Positions 20,700-31,863 of a stretch of 64,000 bases of DNA are shown here, one piece after another. The stretch lies in contig CM048745.1 in NCBI GenBank assembly GCA_026315105.1, positions 786,327,390 through 786,391,389 on the forward strand, written 5' to 3'. This DNA is from Locusta migratoria. Its lineage: Eukaryota; Arthropoda; Insecta; Orthoptera; Acrididae. Made by a program: the position numbers and the translations under genes. The notes beneath the pieces were generated by a model that was not told the DNA's origin, made no database searches, and saw only the letters and a program-made list of their open reading frames with translations. The stretch's first letter is position 1; every line of letters begins with the position of its first letter.

Positions 20700-20840
20700 A
20701 TCCACAGCCCGTAAGGAAGCGTGCTGCACTCCATTCGATCTTGTCTGCGCCCTCTGTTAACTCCACCTAGTACGAATCGCAAAATGATGAGCAATACTGA
20801 AGCAATGGCCGAACGATTCTTTGCTGGCGGGCTACACATC
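20700..20840 (-). mobile_element. possible LINE fragment
   Basis: The plus strand carries GTGCTGCACTCCATTCGATC and ATGAGCAATACTGAAGCAAT, which resemble reverse-oriented C-terminal sequence of a non-LTR RT ORF (the 'R..R.....I' and 'LEYCSSVW' regions). Too short and diverged to assign to a family. Confidence 0.3.
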
Positions 20841-20864
20841 CTCAGAATTCCTCCTATCAATCTC

Positions 20865-21100
20865 ACAAGGGCAACACCAAGTATGGTACAAACGAATTTT
20901 GATGAGTCCTGCAGACCACCACGATAAAAGGATTTGTTCCAATGCGCCCCGGTTTCCATGAAAATCGAAATCAAAGTCCAGCGCGTAACAGCTACAGCTG
21001 TACCTAGTCAGCATCTGTATTTGAGTCAGCGTGGTGTAATAAGCAAAGCGCTCGACTGTCACACAGACGACTCGAGTTCAAATCGTACTCAGATTTTGTT
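20865..21100 (+). mobile_element. tRNA-derived SINE (family 3), plus copy of an inverted pair
   Basis: A non-tRNA part (AAGGATTTGTTCCAATGCGC) precedes a tRNA-like part, GTCAGCGTGGTGTAATAAGC, GCGCTCGACTGTCACACAGA, with B-box GAGTTCAAATCGT. An inverted copy lies at 21555-21806. Confidence 0.65.
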
Positions 21101-21554
21101 TTACACTTCTCCGACGATTGATTGTGTATATTTATATTCCTTTTCCCCACTTTATCCACTCTTATTGCAAAGATAATGTTATATCAGGTAATTACAGTTA
21201 CATGTGAACGATACGCTACGAATGACTAGCCACCAGGCCGCAGCATAATAATCCGCTGGGACGCGTCAAGTTGGCACACACTGCATTCGACGGTATAACA
21301 ACAGTGGGGCCAGGGACTGTAAACGCAGCTAGCAAATGTTGCACAAATGTTATAGGTGATAACTACAGGCGCTTTACTGATCTTTCATTCGCCTGAAAAG
21401 TATGCTTCGAAATAACGAATAAAATAACGGCGCGCAATACAGAACATACTGAGCAGTTAACGTAAGTTATTATCGTGACCAATTACTCAAGCGTTAACGT
21501 AAGAGTGTCCATTAAAGCATATAATTATGTACAATCAATCGTTGGACTACTGTA
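21101..21554. other. spacer between inverted SINE copies
   Basis: No coding or RNA signal recognised. Confidence 0.4.
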
Positions 21555-21806
21555 GAAAAAATTCCGAGCAGGATTTTAACTCTGGTCGTTTGTGTGACAG
21601 TCGAGCTTTGCTAATTACACCAAGCTGTTCCACGTACCGACAGTACCGACAGCCGATACGCGCTGGCTTTCGGTCTCGATATTCGTGGAAACCAAGGCGC
21701 ATTGGAACAAATCCTTTTAGTTTGGTAATCTGGAGGAATTCCCGCACGACATACTTGCAACCCATCATCATTCGTTTGTACCATACTTTGTGTTCCCCTT
21801 GTTACT
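21555..21806 (-). mobile_element. tRNA-derived SINE (family 3), minus copy of an inverted pair
   Basis: The reverse complement aligns to 20865-21100 across its length (shared ATTCGTTTGTACCATACTT on the plus strand and GGCGCATTGGAACAAATCCT). The two copies are about 450 bp apart and could form a large hairpin. Confidence 0.65.
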
Positions 21807-24680
21807 CCGGTATCTGCCTCACCCACGACTTATTTTATATGGAAGTTCCACTTTAAAGTGCCTCTTATGTCTATATATGTCAGTGCCAGATTTCTGTGCA
21901 GTTCTCCAGTCACCAACTTGTTATTTCCTGGGGATCAAAATATGGAGTCCACTGGTATTACAGTGTCCTCAGCTTTGTCAGAAAATTCGTACGTATTTTT
22001 TTAAAGGATATACTCCACGTAAAACGTGTATAGCTAGCTTTTTATCCTCTGTGCAAATGTAGCATTTATCGGAGCATTATCACTTTGCCTCGTGTTGGAT
22101 ATAATCCTTATTGATTTGTCCTTTATATGCAGCTTTACCTGCGCGCTGACGTCTGACGTTTGCCGATATATGAATATATGTTGCCTCTTTTTCCCTGTCA
22201 GAGAGCAGAAAATAAAAGTTTCGAGTTTTGCTTATCGCTAAACCCGTTTCCAGAGAAACAAAGGGTTTTATTTACGGTACATAATATTCGTCACTGTTCA
22301 GCACTATCTTTATCCGCTATTGCGACCAATGCCTAGTATGTTTGTAACCTATTAAATTATTAACGACCATCCTATCGTTATTATGTTTAGTAGCAGTTAT
22401 TTTCATCACCTGCTTATACCGGGACGATTCCTTTGAAACAGTGAAACGTGTCCATAAAAAATATTTTTGTAAGAAAATGTCTAATATGGTACCTCCTGTT
22501 TTGTGTCGAATAACTTGCTTGCAAGAAAATGTATAATATCACTCCTACTGTGTGTACCGATATGTGTACTTAACTCTGTGAAGTTTCATCTTTGGCAAAG
22601 ATCATGTATTGCATAGCTTTGTGGCTCGCGCAGAGAGAGAGTAGCACTTGTGGTTCAGCTCGCTTAGAGAGCGGTTGAGTTGTGTGTATGGCTCCGATGT
22701 AGAGCAGAGGCTGCTGTGCCAGCAAGTCGATTTGATTGTATTTGTAATATATATTGTATTGTATTGTAACATCGCTGGAATGAAGGTAATTGCATTTGAT
22801 GTCATTAGGAAGAAGTTGTATTCTGTAGGTAATGTAATGCTGATTATTAATAATAAGTAACAAAGTTGACCTTTCTTTCCTGTTTCATTTACGTAGATAG
22901 AAGATTAACCTACTTCCTTCATTTGATAATTAGTTATTAGTGGATTTAAAGTGCAGTATTGATTTTGATAATATTGTTGAACAGATTTCGTTATTTGTGC
23001 CATAGTAAATGATAGTTAATTGACTATGATACTTAATTTCAATAGTCAGAAACTGATCTGCATAAAATTCTCACAGTCAAACATTAAGAAAGTGGTTTGT
23101 GTTTTTTTTTAATATCTTTCTCGCAGTCAAAATTTTTGAGTATAGTCAGTGTCTGTTTCAAATGGTGACTTGCCACAGTTGTTTTGTGTTTAAAATATCC
23201 GTTGCGCACATAATCAGTTTAATGCACTGTTTCTTATTTAATAGTATATACATCAATTTCAGGGCCATAATTAAACCAAATTGCTGTGTGAATGAACAAT
23301 TTGTTGTCTGATTTAACGATAGTTTCAACATCCACAACACACACACAGCTTTTAACAGTAAGGCGATTTTGTTCTCCAACCTTTCCTAGTTCCATCTTTA
23401 GCTGCAATAACCTCGTTGTGAACGAGGCGCTGAACTCTAATTTACTTCTGTGTCTTTCTCCTGATTGTGTCGGTGACATTTAGTGTACTAATTTTCGACG
23501 TTAAAAATGAGATTAGAATTATCAGAATGCACTTAAATTCACGTGTTTCACACGCGTTCGCAGGAGTAATTTACGCTCGTGGTGAACAATATAGGTGGAT
23601 TCGTTACTAGCGCTGTGAGAAAAGACAGCTGCCGCCATGTAAATGTGAAAAGAGGCACTGTTTTATAGTAGTAGATTGCGGTGACGGTTGGTATCTACTG
23701 TCCGCTTTGAAGCGTTTGCAAGCAGCGAGAAAGGAAGAGCGCGAAGAAAGATCTTGAAGAGGGGCACATCCAAAAAATGAAACGCTACGGAGAAGATTGC
23801 GAGTGCTCATCTCCTATTGTTCGCCGCGATGAAAAGACAAAAGATAAGTAATCTCGAAACGAAACACGCTGCGCTTGCAGTATTAAAGCTGTAACTCTGT
23901 TGCCTTTGTTTAATGAAACGGAGCAGAGGTTGAAAAGTAGTGTAATTTTTAAAGGAGTGGGCAGGAAACCGTATGTTCGCGGTGACTTGGAAACACTCCA
24001 AATTTTATTTCTGTGTTCTGCATCAGGGATACAAATTGCGCTGGTCACCACAGCGATCCCACAGGGTGTTTCCCAATGGCCTGTCACTGCGGGAAAGACA
24101 CGTATACCACGTTACAGAAGGAGATTCTCATTCGCACTTTGCTGTAATTTTTTTTCTATGGATTCTCTTTGCTTTTCTGCAAACAAGGAGAGGCCTTTAA
24201 TTTATATAATCGATCTAATTATATCTTGATTCATTTCACAGTTTCATGACTTAGCTTTTAATAAACTGTTTCTGAATAAAATAAGTGTTCCTAAGTTATT
24301 CGCTGGTTTACTTGTCAACAGCTAACATAACATGGGTTAAAAGTGGAATACATGTTTTTAGCTTCTATAGCACCATTAATATCCGCAGTTTAAGATTTAT
24401 GTAATGTGTTTTGTGTAAGTTGAGAGATATCCCTAAATAGATCCAAAATTTCATATCGGTGTTGTGCCAGTTTGGTATAGAATGATGGAGATATGCATCC
24501 CATGAGTTACACCTGAATGGTATGGGTAAGGAAAAGGTAACAAAATCTATCAGCAGAAATCACAAGCCATTTCACCAGCAATTAGGTTGTATTAAGGAAA
24601 TCAAATTGTCATAAAATTTTTGTGTGTGTAACTATGTTAAGAGTCCACAGGATTTGATGAATAGCCCGCTGTTTTCCTTG
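21807..24680. other. long stretch without recognised features
   Basis: About 2.9 kb, AT-rich, with short frames only (up to 109 codons, for example 23900-24229 plus strand). None shows conserved motifs, splice-flanked exons or repeat ends that I recognise. Probably single-copy intron/intergenic DNA or very old repeats. Confidence 0.4.
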
Positions 24681-24689
24681 TTTCATGTT

Positions 24690-24927
24690 AATCAGAGAAG
24701 GGCAGCTCGTTTTGTTTTATCACGATACATGGGGGAAGGCGTAACGGAAACGTTACACGATTTGAGGTGCAAATCATTAAAAGAACGACATTATTCGTTG
24801 CTGCGTGATCTATTTGCGGAAGTTCATCACCGGCTTTTACCTCTGAATGTCAAAATATTTTGCTAGCTCCCACCTATATAGGGAGACATGACCATCCCAA
24901 TAAAATAAGAATAATTAGATCATAGCC
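24690..24927 (+). mobile_element. LINE family A-like fragment
   Basis: QRRAARFVLSRYMGEGVTET followed by LHDLRCKSLKERHYSLLRDL, the same C-terminal RT block as the copy at 53955. Both ends are truncated: no (TGTAGA)n tail, and the sequence passes directly into an RTE LINE at about 24928. Confidence 0.75.
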
Positions 24928-25486
24928 TTTCTCCAATGTTGTCCAATCTGTACATTTAGCAGGCAGCAAGAAATGGAAGGAGAAATTTGGAGACGGCATT
25001 AAAGTGCAGTGAGAAGAAATAAAAACATTGTGGTTTGTCGATGACATAGTAATTCTGTCAAGGACTGCAAAAGATCTGGAAGAGCAATTGAATGGAAAGG
25101 ACAGTGTCTTGAAAGGAAGATATAAGATGAACATTAACAAGTGTAAAACGAAGGTAATGGAATGCAATGTCACAAAATCAAGCGATGCTGAAGGAATTAG
25201 ATTAGGTAATGAGACAATAAAAGTAGTAGATGGATTTTGTTATTTGGGTAGCAAGATAACTTCTGATGGCCGAAGTAAGTAAGATATAAAATGCCGAATG
25301 CCTATGGGAAGAAAAGCGTTTCTGAAGAAGCGAAATTTGTTAACATCCAATATAAATTTAAATGTTAGGAAGTCCTTTCTGAAAGCATTTGTCTGGAGTG
25401 TAGCATTGTATGGTAGTGAAATGTGGACGATAAGGAGTTCAGATAAAAAGATGATAGAAGCTTTTGAAATCATTGAGAGGTGGTGG
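24928..25486 (+). mobile_element. LINE family C (RTE clade) fragment
   Basis: The RTE-type RT reads EEIKTLWFVDDIVILSRTAK (the F.DD catalytic block, FADD changed to FVDD), LEEQLNGKDSVLKGRYKMNI, IRLGNETIKVVDGFCYLGSK, RKAFLKKRNLLTSNINLNVR, FVWSVALYGSEMWTI and KKMIEAFEI. A stop breaks the frame at 25280-25282. Truncated at both ends, with no (CAA)n tail. Confidence 0.82.
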
Positions 25487-25544
25487 TCATTTTTTCTGTC
25501 TTTCATTTCTTTTCTTTCTTCGCCTTCTGTGACTCTTTATTATT

Positions 25545-25745
25545 CAAAAAATGTTCAAATGTTTGTATAGCTTATGGGACTTAACTACGCGGTCATCGGT
25601 CCCTAAACTTACAAACTACTTACGAACTAGCTAACACTAAGGATGGCACAAATATCCATGCCCGAGGGGGATCCGAACCCCCGACCGTAGTGGCCGTGCA
25701 GACCGTGACTGGCGCGCCGCAGTCCCCTCGGCCACCGCGGCCGGA
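25545..25745 (-). mobile_element. tRNA-derived SINE (family 1)
   Basis: Complete reverse copy. A perfect 11-bp target-site duplication, TCTTTATTATT, flanks it (25534-25544 and 25746-25756), so the insertion is fairly recent. Confidence 0.94.
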
Positions 25746-25756
25746 TCTTTATTATT

Positions 25757-27165
25757 TTTAATTGCTTAATTTTGATTAATTGATTAATTTATTTTACACG
25801 TTTCCTTACTTCTATATTCCGTTATGGGTTGGGAGAATGGCATTTGGATTCAGGTGTATTGGTTTATGTATTTATTCTTTCGATGTAGTGCTTCTGGATT
25901 GCGCGTACTTGTGTTTTTGACAGTGTTGGTTGGTCGGGTGCGACCTCAGTCCGACTTAGAATTTGGTGGGTTCGCCGTCTGCGACCACACTTCGGTATTT
26001 TGTAGTATACTGATGTTAGATTAACTATCGCCGCACCACTGCTTGGCGAAGAGGTTGTATTTTCGCGGATAGAATCCACAGTTGCTGCTCCAGTCTTCTA
26101 ATTTCGACGCCGCCGCTGCACGATTGGTCACCACAGTGTTTGGTACAGTATTTGCTGGCGCCGCTCCAACCTGGTTAGTATTCAGCTATTCTGTTGTAAT
26201 GGGATTCTTTACGTTCCTTCTTTTCTCTCAGAGTGAGATGAAATAATGAGAAGGTTTATTTCTATACTTGACTTTTAATGATAGGCTCCTGGACGATATA
26301 GCAAGTCATTTGAACTAATTTTCAGTTTGCATGAGTTTACATTTTATTGTATGATGTACTTGAACATCAATTTATTAAACTTTTGTGCTTTCAGTGTGAT
26401 ACCTGGTCACAGTCTATTGTATTTGGTTAGGTTATACATTTTTTCTGCCAATATATCTCATTTATACCAATTTTGCATAACGTTATTTCTCTAACCCTAG
26501 TCACAATTTTGAGGGGGGAAAATAGTTTGTTTTCAACTGCTAATATTGGGGATGATCATATTATCATTTCATAAACAGAAGAATATTATTATTGTACAAA
26601 GTGAGAAGTAGGGAAGTACTTGAGTGAATTAAATGTTTGGCCTAGCTCTGGTACGTCACTATTCAGTTAGGTCACGAATATATATTTTCTATGTTTTGTA
26701 AAACATACTGGCGACCCATATATATATCGCAGTCAGATTGAAATTCACATATAAATATTGTTTACACTAACTGACATTATTTAATATATAATTAATGAGA
26801 TATATCGCAATCAGTTCAAGTGTACTTTGTCATTAAAATTCACACACACATATACATATGGCACAAGTCACTCCTGGTCCACGATATATCTTACATCCTA
26901 TAATCAAAACTGGAGTTTTTTTTATTTTTTTTTTAACTTCACGAGATGCGAACACATACGTCATACATACGTACTCATATATGTATATTAACTGTGCAAG
27001 AGTTACAGCATTCTCAGTGACTTCTAAAAGGATAAATATAAACGTTGATGAATAGAATAACGTAACATATGACGTCTTTGGTTAGAGCCGGCGGGTGGTA
27101 TCGTGCACTAGACTTGACCCTGACACTGCATGCACGCTGTATGTCGAACGCGCTCGTGAGCTAAA
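25757..27165. other. no supported gene
   Basis: AT-rich, with no frames that resemble known families and no repeat ends recognised. Confidence 0.4.
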
Positions 27166-27177
27166 GCTCAGATGTCA

Positions 27178-27460
27178 AACTAGTAAAAATTAGGGAATTC
27201 AATGTTCCAGGATCCACAGTGTCAAGAGAGTGTAGAGAATACCAATTTTCAGGCATTGCCTCTCTGCACGGAAAACACGATGGCAAAAGGACAGCACAAA
27301 ATGACCGAAAGCAGCGGCGTTTTCGATGAACTGTCAGTGGTAAGAGACTAGCACCACTGCACGAAATAACCGCAGAAATATGTTCGATGGCGTTCAAAAC
27401 AGGTACGTGTGGGCTGTACCCTACATCTTTCCGGAACAATTTCCGTGCGGCATTGGAGAG
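27178..27460 (+). pseudogene. Tc1-like transposase N-terminal fragment
   Basis: In one plus frame: FNVPGSTVSRECREYQFSGI then ASLHGKHDGKRTAQNDRKQR and APLHEITAEI. This is the helix-turn-helix part of a Tc1 transposase ('VSRSTVSR...Y..TGS..R..GRGRPR...DDR.L'). It is followed without a DDE domain by sequence on the other strand. Confidence 0.5.
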
Positions 27461-28062
27461 ATGGTAAGACCGTTGTCATCTTGAACCACACGAAAAGGCA
27501 CCCGAGACCATTATAGAGACCTTACATTCTTGCCAGTCGGGATCCATTGATTCATCTTGGCTGCACCAAGCACTGAAACACCCATCGGCATGATAAAATC
27601 GTGATTCGTCCGACAGAATCACGTTCCGCTATTGTTCGCGTCTCCATCTGTGGTGACTGGCGACTAGTCGTTGTGCCCGATGGCGATGTGTAAACCCATG
27701 TACGGCGCCGCCTGCCATATTCCATGCAAATCCACTGGAGCCTTGGTTTGTTGTACTGTTAGCATTCAGTCACTATTGATGACACGTCTCAGATGTTGCC
27801 GATCATGATCATTGAGGTTGCTTGGCGTATTTCGTGTGTTGTGGAAAGTGACGTCGTTATTCAACTATTCCTGATACACACTGGACAAGGTTGTACGTCT
27901 GACGCCGAATTCCTGCACCAGTATCGAAATCGAAATTCCAGTTATCGGGTATGGACTACTATACTTCCTTCTAACGGTGCAAGCTCACGACGAAGTTTCA
28001 AGTTACACAAACCACGTGGGCAACCACGTCTCACAAGGACTCCTATACAAGTGCAGGTGGCG
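27461..28062 (-). pseudogene. second Tc1-like transposase relic, opposite strand
   Basis: On the minus strand, a stretch near 27640-27560 reads close to 'VILSDESRF' (CDS-like RNVILSDESRFYHADGCFSA across frames), the first-Asp block of Tc1 transposases; upstream (28060-27780) is a highly broken N-terminal part. It meets the plus-strand fragment head to head near 27450. Confidence 0.4.
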
Positions 28063-28070
28063 TAGAAGGG

Positions 28071-28410
28071 GTGTGGTGAGAAAACAACACATCTGCGTCA
28101 TCTGGGCTCCGCATCCCATGACACTAAGTCAGTGAAAGGACCATAGTAGGAAAGACGGATGGTAGAATTACTTTCTCTTATATTGTTTATAAGGGAATTC
28201 GGACAAGGTGTGAGTTATATGAGAAGGTGGACATGTACTGATTACTAGTGCGACAATTTCATCACTATTGCCCGAATTTTCGGACCCCCGCGAGGTTGAT
28301 TTAAAGGAAGACATAGATCAGAACCGAGTTGCAAAATTTGTTCTGGTAGATTGAATCAACACACGAGTGATATAGAGGTGCTAGTGGAACTCAAATGAGG
28401 CTTCCTGGTT
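28071..28410. other. no supported gene
   Basis: Nothing recognised. Confidence 0.4.

Positions 28411-28473
<63 letters not shown>
28411..28473 (+). repeat. (AG)n microsatellite
   Basis: About 31 AG units with one interruption (AAAG) near the start. Confidence 0.97.
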
Positions 28474-28474
<1 letters not shown>

Positions 28475-28613
28475 GTTTATTTTGACGTGCAGTGTTGGGT
28501 ATATTTAGGTCTGACTGCAGGATGATTCCACTAGTGCCAACTTAGATTTCGCGCCAGTCCCTGAAAGATAATAACAATTAGCTTATAGAGAGTCGAGTAC
28601 CATGTAACAGATT

Positions 28614-28666
28614 ACATGGCCGCTCCCACCTGAGGTTAGAGTTCTCCATCGGACATGTGCGTATGC

Positions 28667-28709
<43 letters not shown>

Positions 28710-28795
28710 GTTCTTAGCGTAAGGTAGTTGAAGTAGTGTGTAATTCTAGGGACTTGTGACCTCAGCTGTTTTGTTCTTACAAGGAAAGTACTTGG
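28614..28795 (+). mobile_element. degenerate SINE carrying an expanded (GT)n
   Basis: ACATGGCCGCTCCCACCTGA, GAGTTCTCCATCGGACATG, then about 20 TG units (28669-28709), then GTTCTTAGCGTAAGGTAGTT and CTAGGGACTTGTGACCTCAG, which matches the family-1 body. The position of the TG run corresponds to the TGTGTTGTCCTTAG part of other copies, so the microsatellite grew inside the SINE. Confidence 0.7.
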
Positions 28796-29588
28796 GCTCG
28801 AACAAACACATATACGCCAAAATCGTGCGAGAGATAATGTAAAGATCCCTTATTGCACTAATGATACTCCCGCATCTGCAAAAGTCTGCCGTCGTCCCTT
28901 AGAGGCCTCTGCGTGTGCCTTGCCTCATTGTACTTTGACCTGTCGGGTCGCCAATAGGGACGGTGCAGTGTGCCTCCGAAGTTGCGTTTTGTGACATTTG
29001 TGTGGTGAAGCGTCAGATGGAGCGGCGATTGATAATCAATCCTGCTAAAGTATTGCGATTGGTTGAGATGAAGTTACGAAGGACCCTTCTTCGAAAAGAT
29101 GGTATTAGTGTAGAAGATGAATCATTCGCATGCTTTCTCGTATCTGTTATGGTACAGAAATATGAGCATAAGTTAGTTACTTTATAACACTAACACATAA
29201 TGATGATAATAGGGATGATAATGCCGAACAACTCATTGCAAGCGGTAGTGCTACGGTAAGTGCGGGAAGAGGCGATGGAAGCCGTGGCAGTGGATACCAA
29301 CAGTCTTTCGAGAAGAAGGTTAAAGTTGCAACTATCATCACGGCTTTTGATGACAATACGCTAGAGAACATGTACGATGATTGTTACATAAGTTATAGTT
29401 AAGATATCTGCATTACGTATGGCGTCCACAATTACATCTACAGTGCTATCTAGAGCATGATAGCAGAGTTTTGCATAAAAATGACACCCACCAGCACATT
29501 GAGGTGTACGTAGAGATCCTGTAAGCAAACATTCATACAGATATGTTTGTTCGAGCCCATGTACTTCCCTTGTTAGAGAAAAAAGAAG
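28796..29588. other. no supported gene
   Basis: A plus-strand frame at 28963-29187 (74 codons) is open, and a downstream frame has FEKKVKVATIITAFDDN, faintly like a transposase helix. I do not recognise a family and would not call a gene. Confidence 0.3.
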
Positions 29589-29771
29589 CCGGCCGCGGTG
29601 GCCGCGGGGACTGAGGCGCTCCAGTCACGGTCTGCACGGCCACTTCGGTCGGAGGTTCGAATCACCCCTCGGGCATGGATATTTGTGCCGTCCTTAGTGT
29701 AAGCTAGTACGTAAGTAGTTTGTAAGCTTAGGGACTGATGACCCTGTAGTTAAGTCCCATAAGTTCTACAA
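29589..29771 (+). mobile_element. tRNA-derived SINE (family 1)
   Basis: Head CCGGCCGCGGTGGCCGCGGG, B-box GGAGGTTCGAATCACCC, body complete to CCCATAAGTTCTACAAAA, then an A-rich tail. It lies about 320 bp beyond the donor end of the channel exon. Confidence 0.93.
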
Positions 29772-30090
29772 AATAAAAAATAAAAAGTAAAAAGAAAACA
29801 GTCGTATTTCTGTCGCTCTGAATGAGTTTGTAACAGGCAAAGAAACGACTAGTAGTGGTATGGCGTATCTCCCGCCTCGCACAGTTTAATGGCTTGCGAA
29901 CTACATACGTAAATGATGAGCGTACATTGGTGCGAAAAGTAATTGATGCTACAATAAATCGTAGGAGGTTAAAAGAGCACCTGGTTTCTTATGAGCGGAA
30001 AAAAGTGGGATCACACTGTACTCACCTGCGATTGCTATGGAATGGAGGAAACGAGAGGCTACGGGATGAGCGTCAGGCTAGGGTACTCAC

Positions 30091-30732
30091 CCTGGAACTC
30101 CTTGCGCGCCGAGCTGACGCTGGTGACGATGTTGGCGACGTGTCCGAGCACGGTGGCGAACAGCAGCAGGCCGAACAGCAGCTGCGCGATCACGAAGACG
30201 TACTCGCCGGTACTGCGCGGCCGCGGCAGGTCGCCGATGGTGGTGAGGGCCAGCGTGCACCAGTAGTAGCTCTGCAGGTACTGCTTCACCACGTCGGCGC
30301 TCTCGCTGTCGTTGTACACCCAGTTCTTGCTGCCGAAGCCGTTGTTCTTCTGGATGATGTGGTACAGGCAGCCGTTCCAGTGGAAGATTACCAGCAGGTA
30401 GTGGATCAGGCTGGTCGACCGGAACAGGTTCGGGTAGTTGGTGTGCCGCTCGGTGCGGTCCATGAAGGCCCAGAAGCGGTAGATCTTGACGAGGCGGAAC
30501 GACCGCAGGATGGAGTTGAAGCCGATCGAGAGGTACAGGAAGTCGAGCGGCAGCAGGCACAGGCAGTCGATGTAGAAGGTGGTGGAGTTCATGTAGTGGT
30601 GGCGCAGCTTGGTCGAGTCGGTCTGCAACACGCCGTCCTCGAGGTAGCCCGTGCGGAAGTGGAACACGATGTCGGCCAGGTACAGGAAGTCCGCCAGGTA
30701 GTCGAGGCAGAACCACACCACGATCGTCTCGC
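30091..30732 (-). CDS. internal exon of a cyclic nucleotide-gated (CNG) cation channel, S2-S6 region
   Basis: One 642-bp exon of an ion-channel gene on the minus strand. Splicing is clear: acceptor TTGATTGCAG ends at 30733, donor GTGAGT spans 30090-30085, and both flanking introns are phase 1. The 214 codons read, in order, a S2-S3 region (YLADFLYLADIVFHFRTGYL), a linker, the S4 sensor (ILRSFRLVKIYRFWAF, spaced basic residues), S5 (STSLIHYLLVIFHWNGCLYH), the pore helix and filter YYWCTLALTTIGDLP, and S6 (YVFVIAQLLFGLLLFATVLG) ending HVANIVTSVSSARKEFQ at the start of the C-linker. The TTIGDLP filter and the S6/C-linker wording are those of CNG channels, closest in my memory to insect CNG-like (CNGL/alpha-type) subunits, rather than HCN or EAG channels (GYG/GFG filters). 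There are no internal stops. S1 and the cyclic-nucleotide-binding domain must lie on exons outside the window. Codon use is strongly GC-rich against AT-rich surroundings. Confidence 0.93.
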
Positions 30733-30751
30733 CTGCAATCAACAACACAGT

Positions 30752-30847
30752 ACAATGTCTGAGAAACTCACATTATAGACCTCGGTTTATGGTACTATAG
30801 TGGTTCTGATATTTCTTTTTCATAAAATTACTATAGGGACTATTATT
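30752..30847. repeat. 96-bp duplication, copy 1
   Basis: Starts ACAATGTCTGAGAAACTCAC, ends TATAGGGACTATTATT. It lies in the intron, 19 bp from the channel exon's acceptor. The second copy (31061-31156) differs at only about seven positions. Before the SINE inserted, the two would have been directly adjacent. Confidence 0.9.
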
Positions 30848-31050
30848 GCCGGCCGCGGTGGCCGAGGGGACTGAGGCGCTTCAGTCACGGTCTGCGCGGC
30901 CACTGCGGTCGGGGGTTCGAATCCCCCCTAGGGCATGGATATTTGTGCCGTCCTTAGTCTTAGTTAGTTCATAAGCAGTTTTTAAGTTTAGGGACTGATA
31001 ACCCCGTAGTTAAGTCCCATAGACTTTACAAACATTTGAACATTTGATTT
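30848..31050 (+). mobile_element. tRNA-derived SINE (family 1) at a duplication junction
   Basis: Complete copy with head CCGGCCGCGGTGGCCGAGGG and B-box GGGGGTTCGAATCCCCC. The 10-bp target-site duplication GACTATTATT (30838-30847 and 31051-31060) coincides with the end of the 96-bp duplicate. Confidence 0.95.
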
Positions 31051-31060
31051 GACTATTATT

Positions 31061-31156
31061 ACAATGTCTGAGGAACTCACATTATAGACCTCGGTTTATG
31101 ATACTATGATGGTTCCGATATTTCGTTTTCATAAAATTACTATAGGGACTGTTATT
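31061..31156. repeat. 96-bp duplication, copy 2
   Basis: Starts ACAATGTCTGAGGAACTCAC, ends TATAGGGACTGTTATT. See the entry for copy 1. Confidence 0.9.
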
Positions 31157-31863
31157 ACATATCAGTCAACAGTATATCCTTCCAGATTACATGGAGACGA
31201 AACAGAAAGGACATATTTCTAATAAGTGTAATTTCACAATACTTTGTGAATGGAATCTGTTTAAACATTCTACACTCACTGTCCCCATTACCTCGGCACC
31301 CATCGCTCTTTTTAGTCCTCCCAGACTCATTCTCCGTCTCTTCCTCCTGCAACTCTGTAAATCTCTTCCTTGCCCACTATTTCCATCCATCTCCCGTTCT
31401 TGTTCGACTACTCCTCCTCCTCACATTGCTTCTCCTCCTGTAAGTTAATCCGCTCCTCCATGTACCTCTGCAGCTCAACTTTCTCCCCATCCTTCCATCG
31501 CCTCTTCCGCGTTCCCCCTCTCTGTCAATGTCCTCCCCCTCCACTATCTCCTGTTACACTCCTTTACTAAATGACTTGAAACTAGAATGCACTAAAAATA
31601 ATAAAAAACCGAAAAAGTACTGCATAGAGAAAGAGGCAAGGACGTACCCCTACTGTATAGAAATACAACATGCCAAATTTTCAAATTAATCGCCCAAAAA
31701 CTCTCAGATTAACCGTTTTAACAAATGAACGTTTATTTGTTATGCCCCTCCATTTCTTACAAGTATATTACACACGTACCAGTTAGCTTTCCGGAGGCCA
31801 CTAAACATATTGTGCGAAATCGAATGCAACACTTTTTCCAAATTTCAAAGTAGTTTCTGAAGA
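31157..31863. other. no supported gene; pyrimidine-rich tract
   Basis: 31300-31560 is CT-rich on the plus strand (many TCCTCC and CTCTTCC runs), giving open but low-complexity frames. It may be a polypyrimidine-rich intron segment; no exon signals are convincing. Confidence 0.4.

Noticed and set aside
23785..24229. Overlapping 100-codon frames on both strands
   Set aside because: No motif in either strand and no repeat or exon context.
30087..30755. A 222-codon minus-strand frame rich in Pro/Arg/His
   Set aside because: It is the alternative frame of the same exon; only the other frame gives channel motifs and in-phase splice sites.
29855..30778. A 307-codon open frame on the plus strand
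   Set aside because: It is antisense to the channel exon. Its Val/Ala/Glu/Gln-rich translation is what GC-rich antisense DNA yields, with no domain and no splice logic.
31300..31560. Exon candidate from open frames in the CT-rich tract
   Set aside because: The openness is explained by pyrimidine bias. Ser/Pro/Leu-rich translations on overlapping frames and no consensus splice pair in phase with the channel exon.
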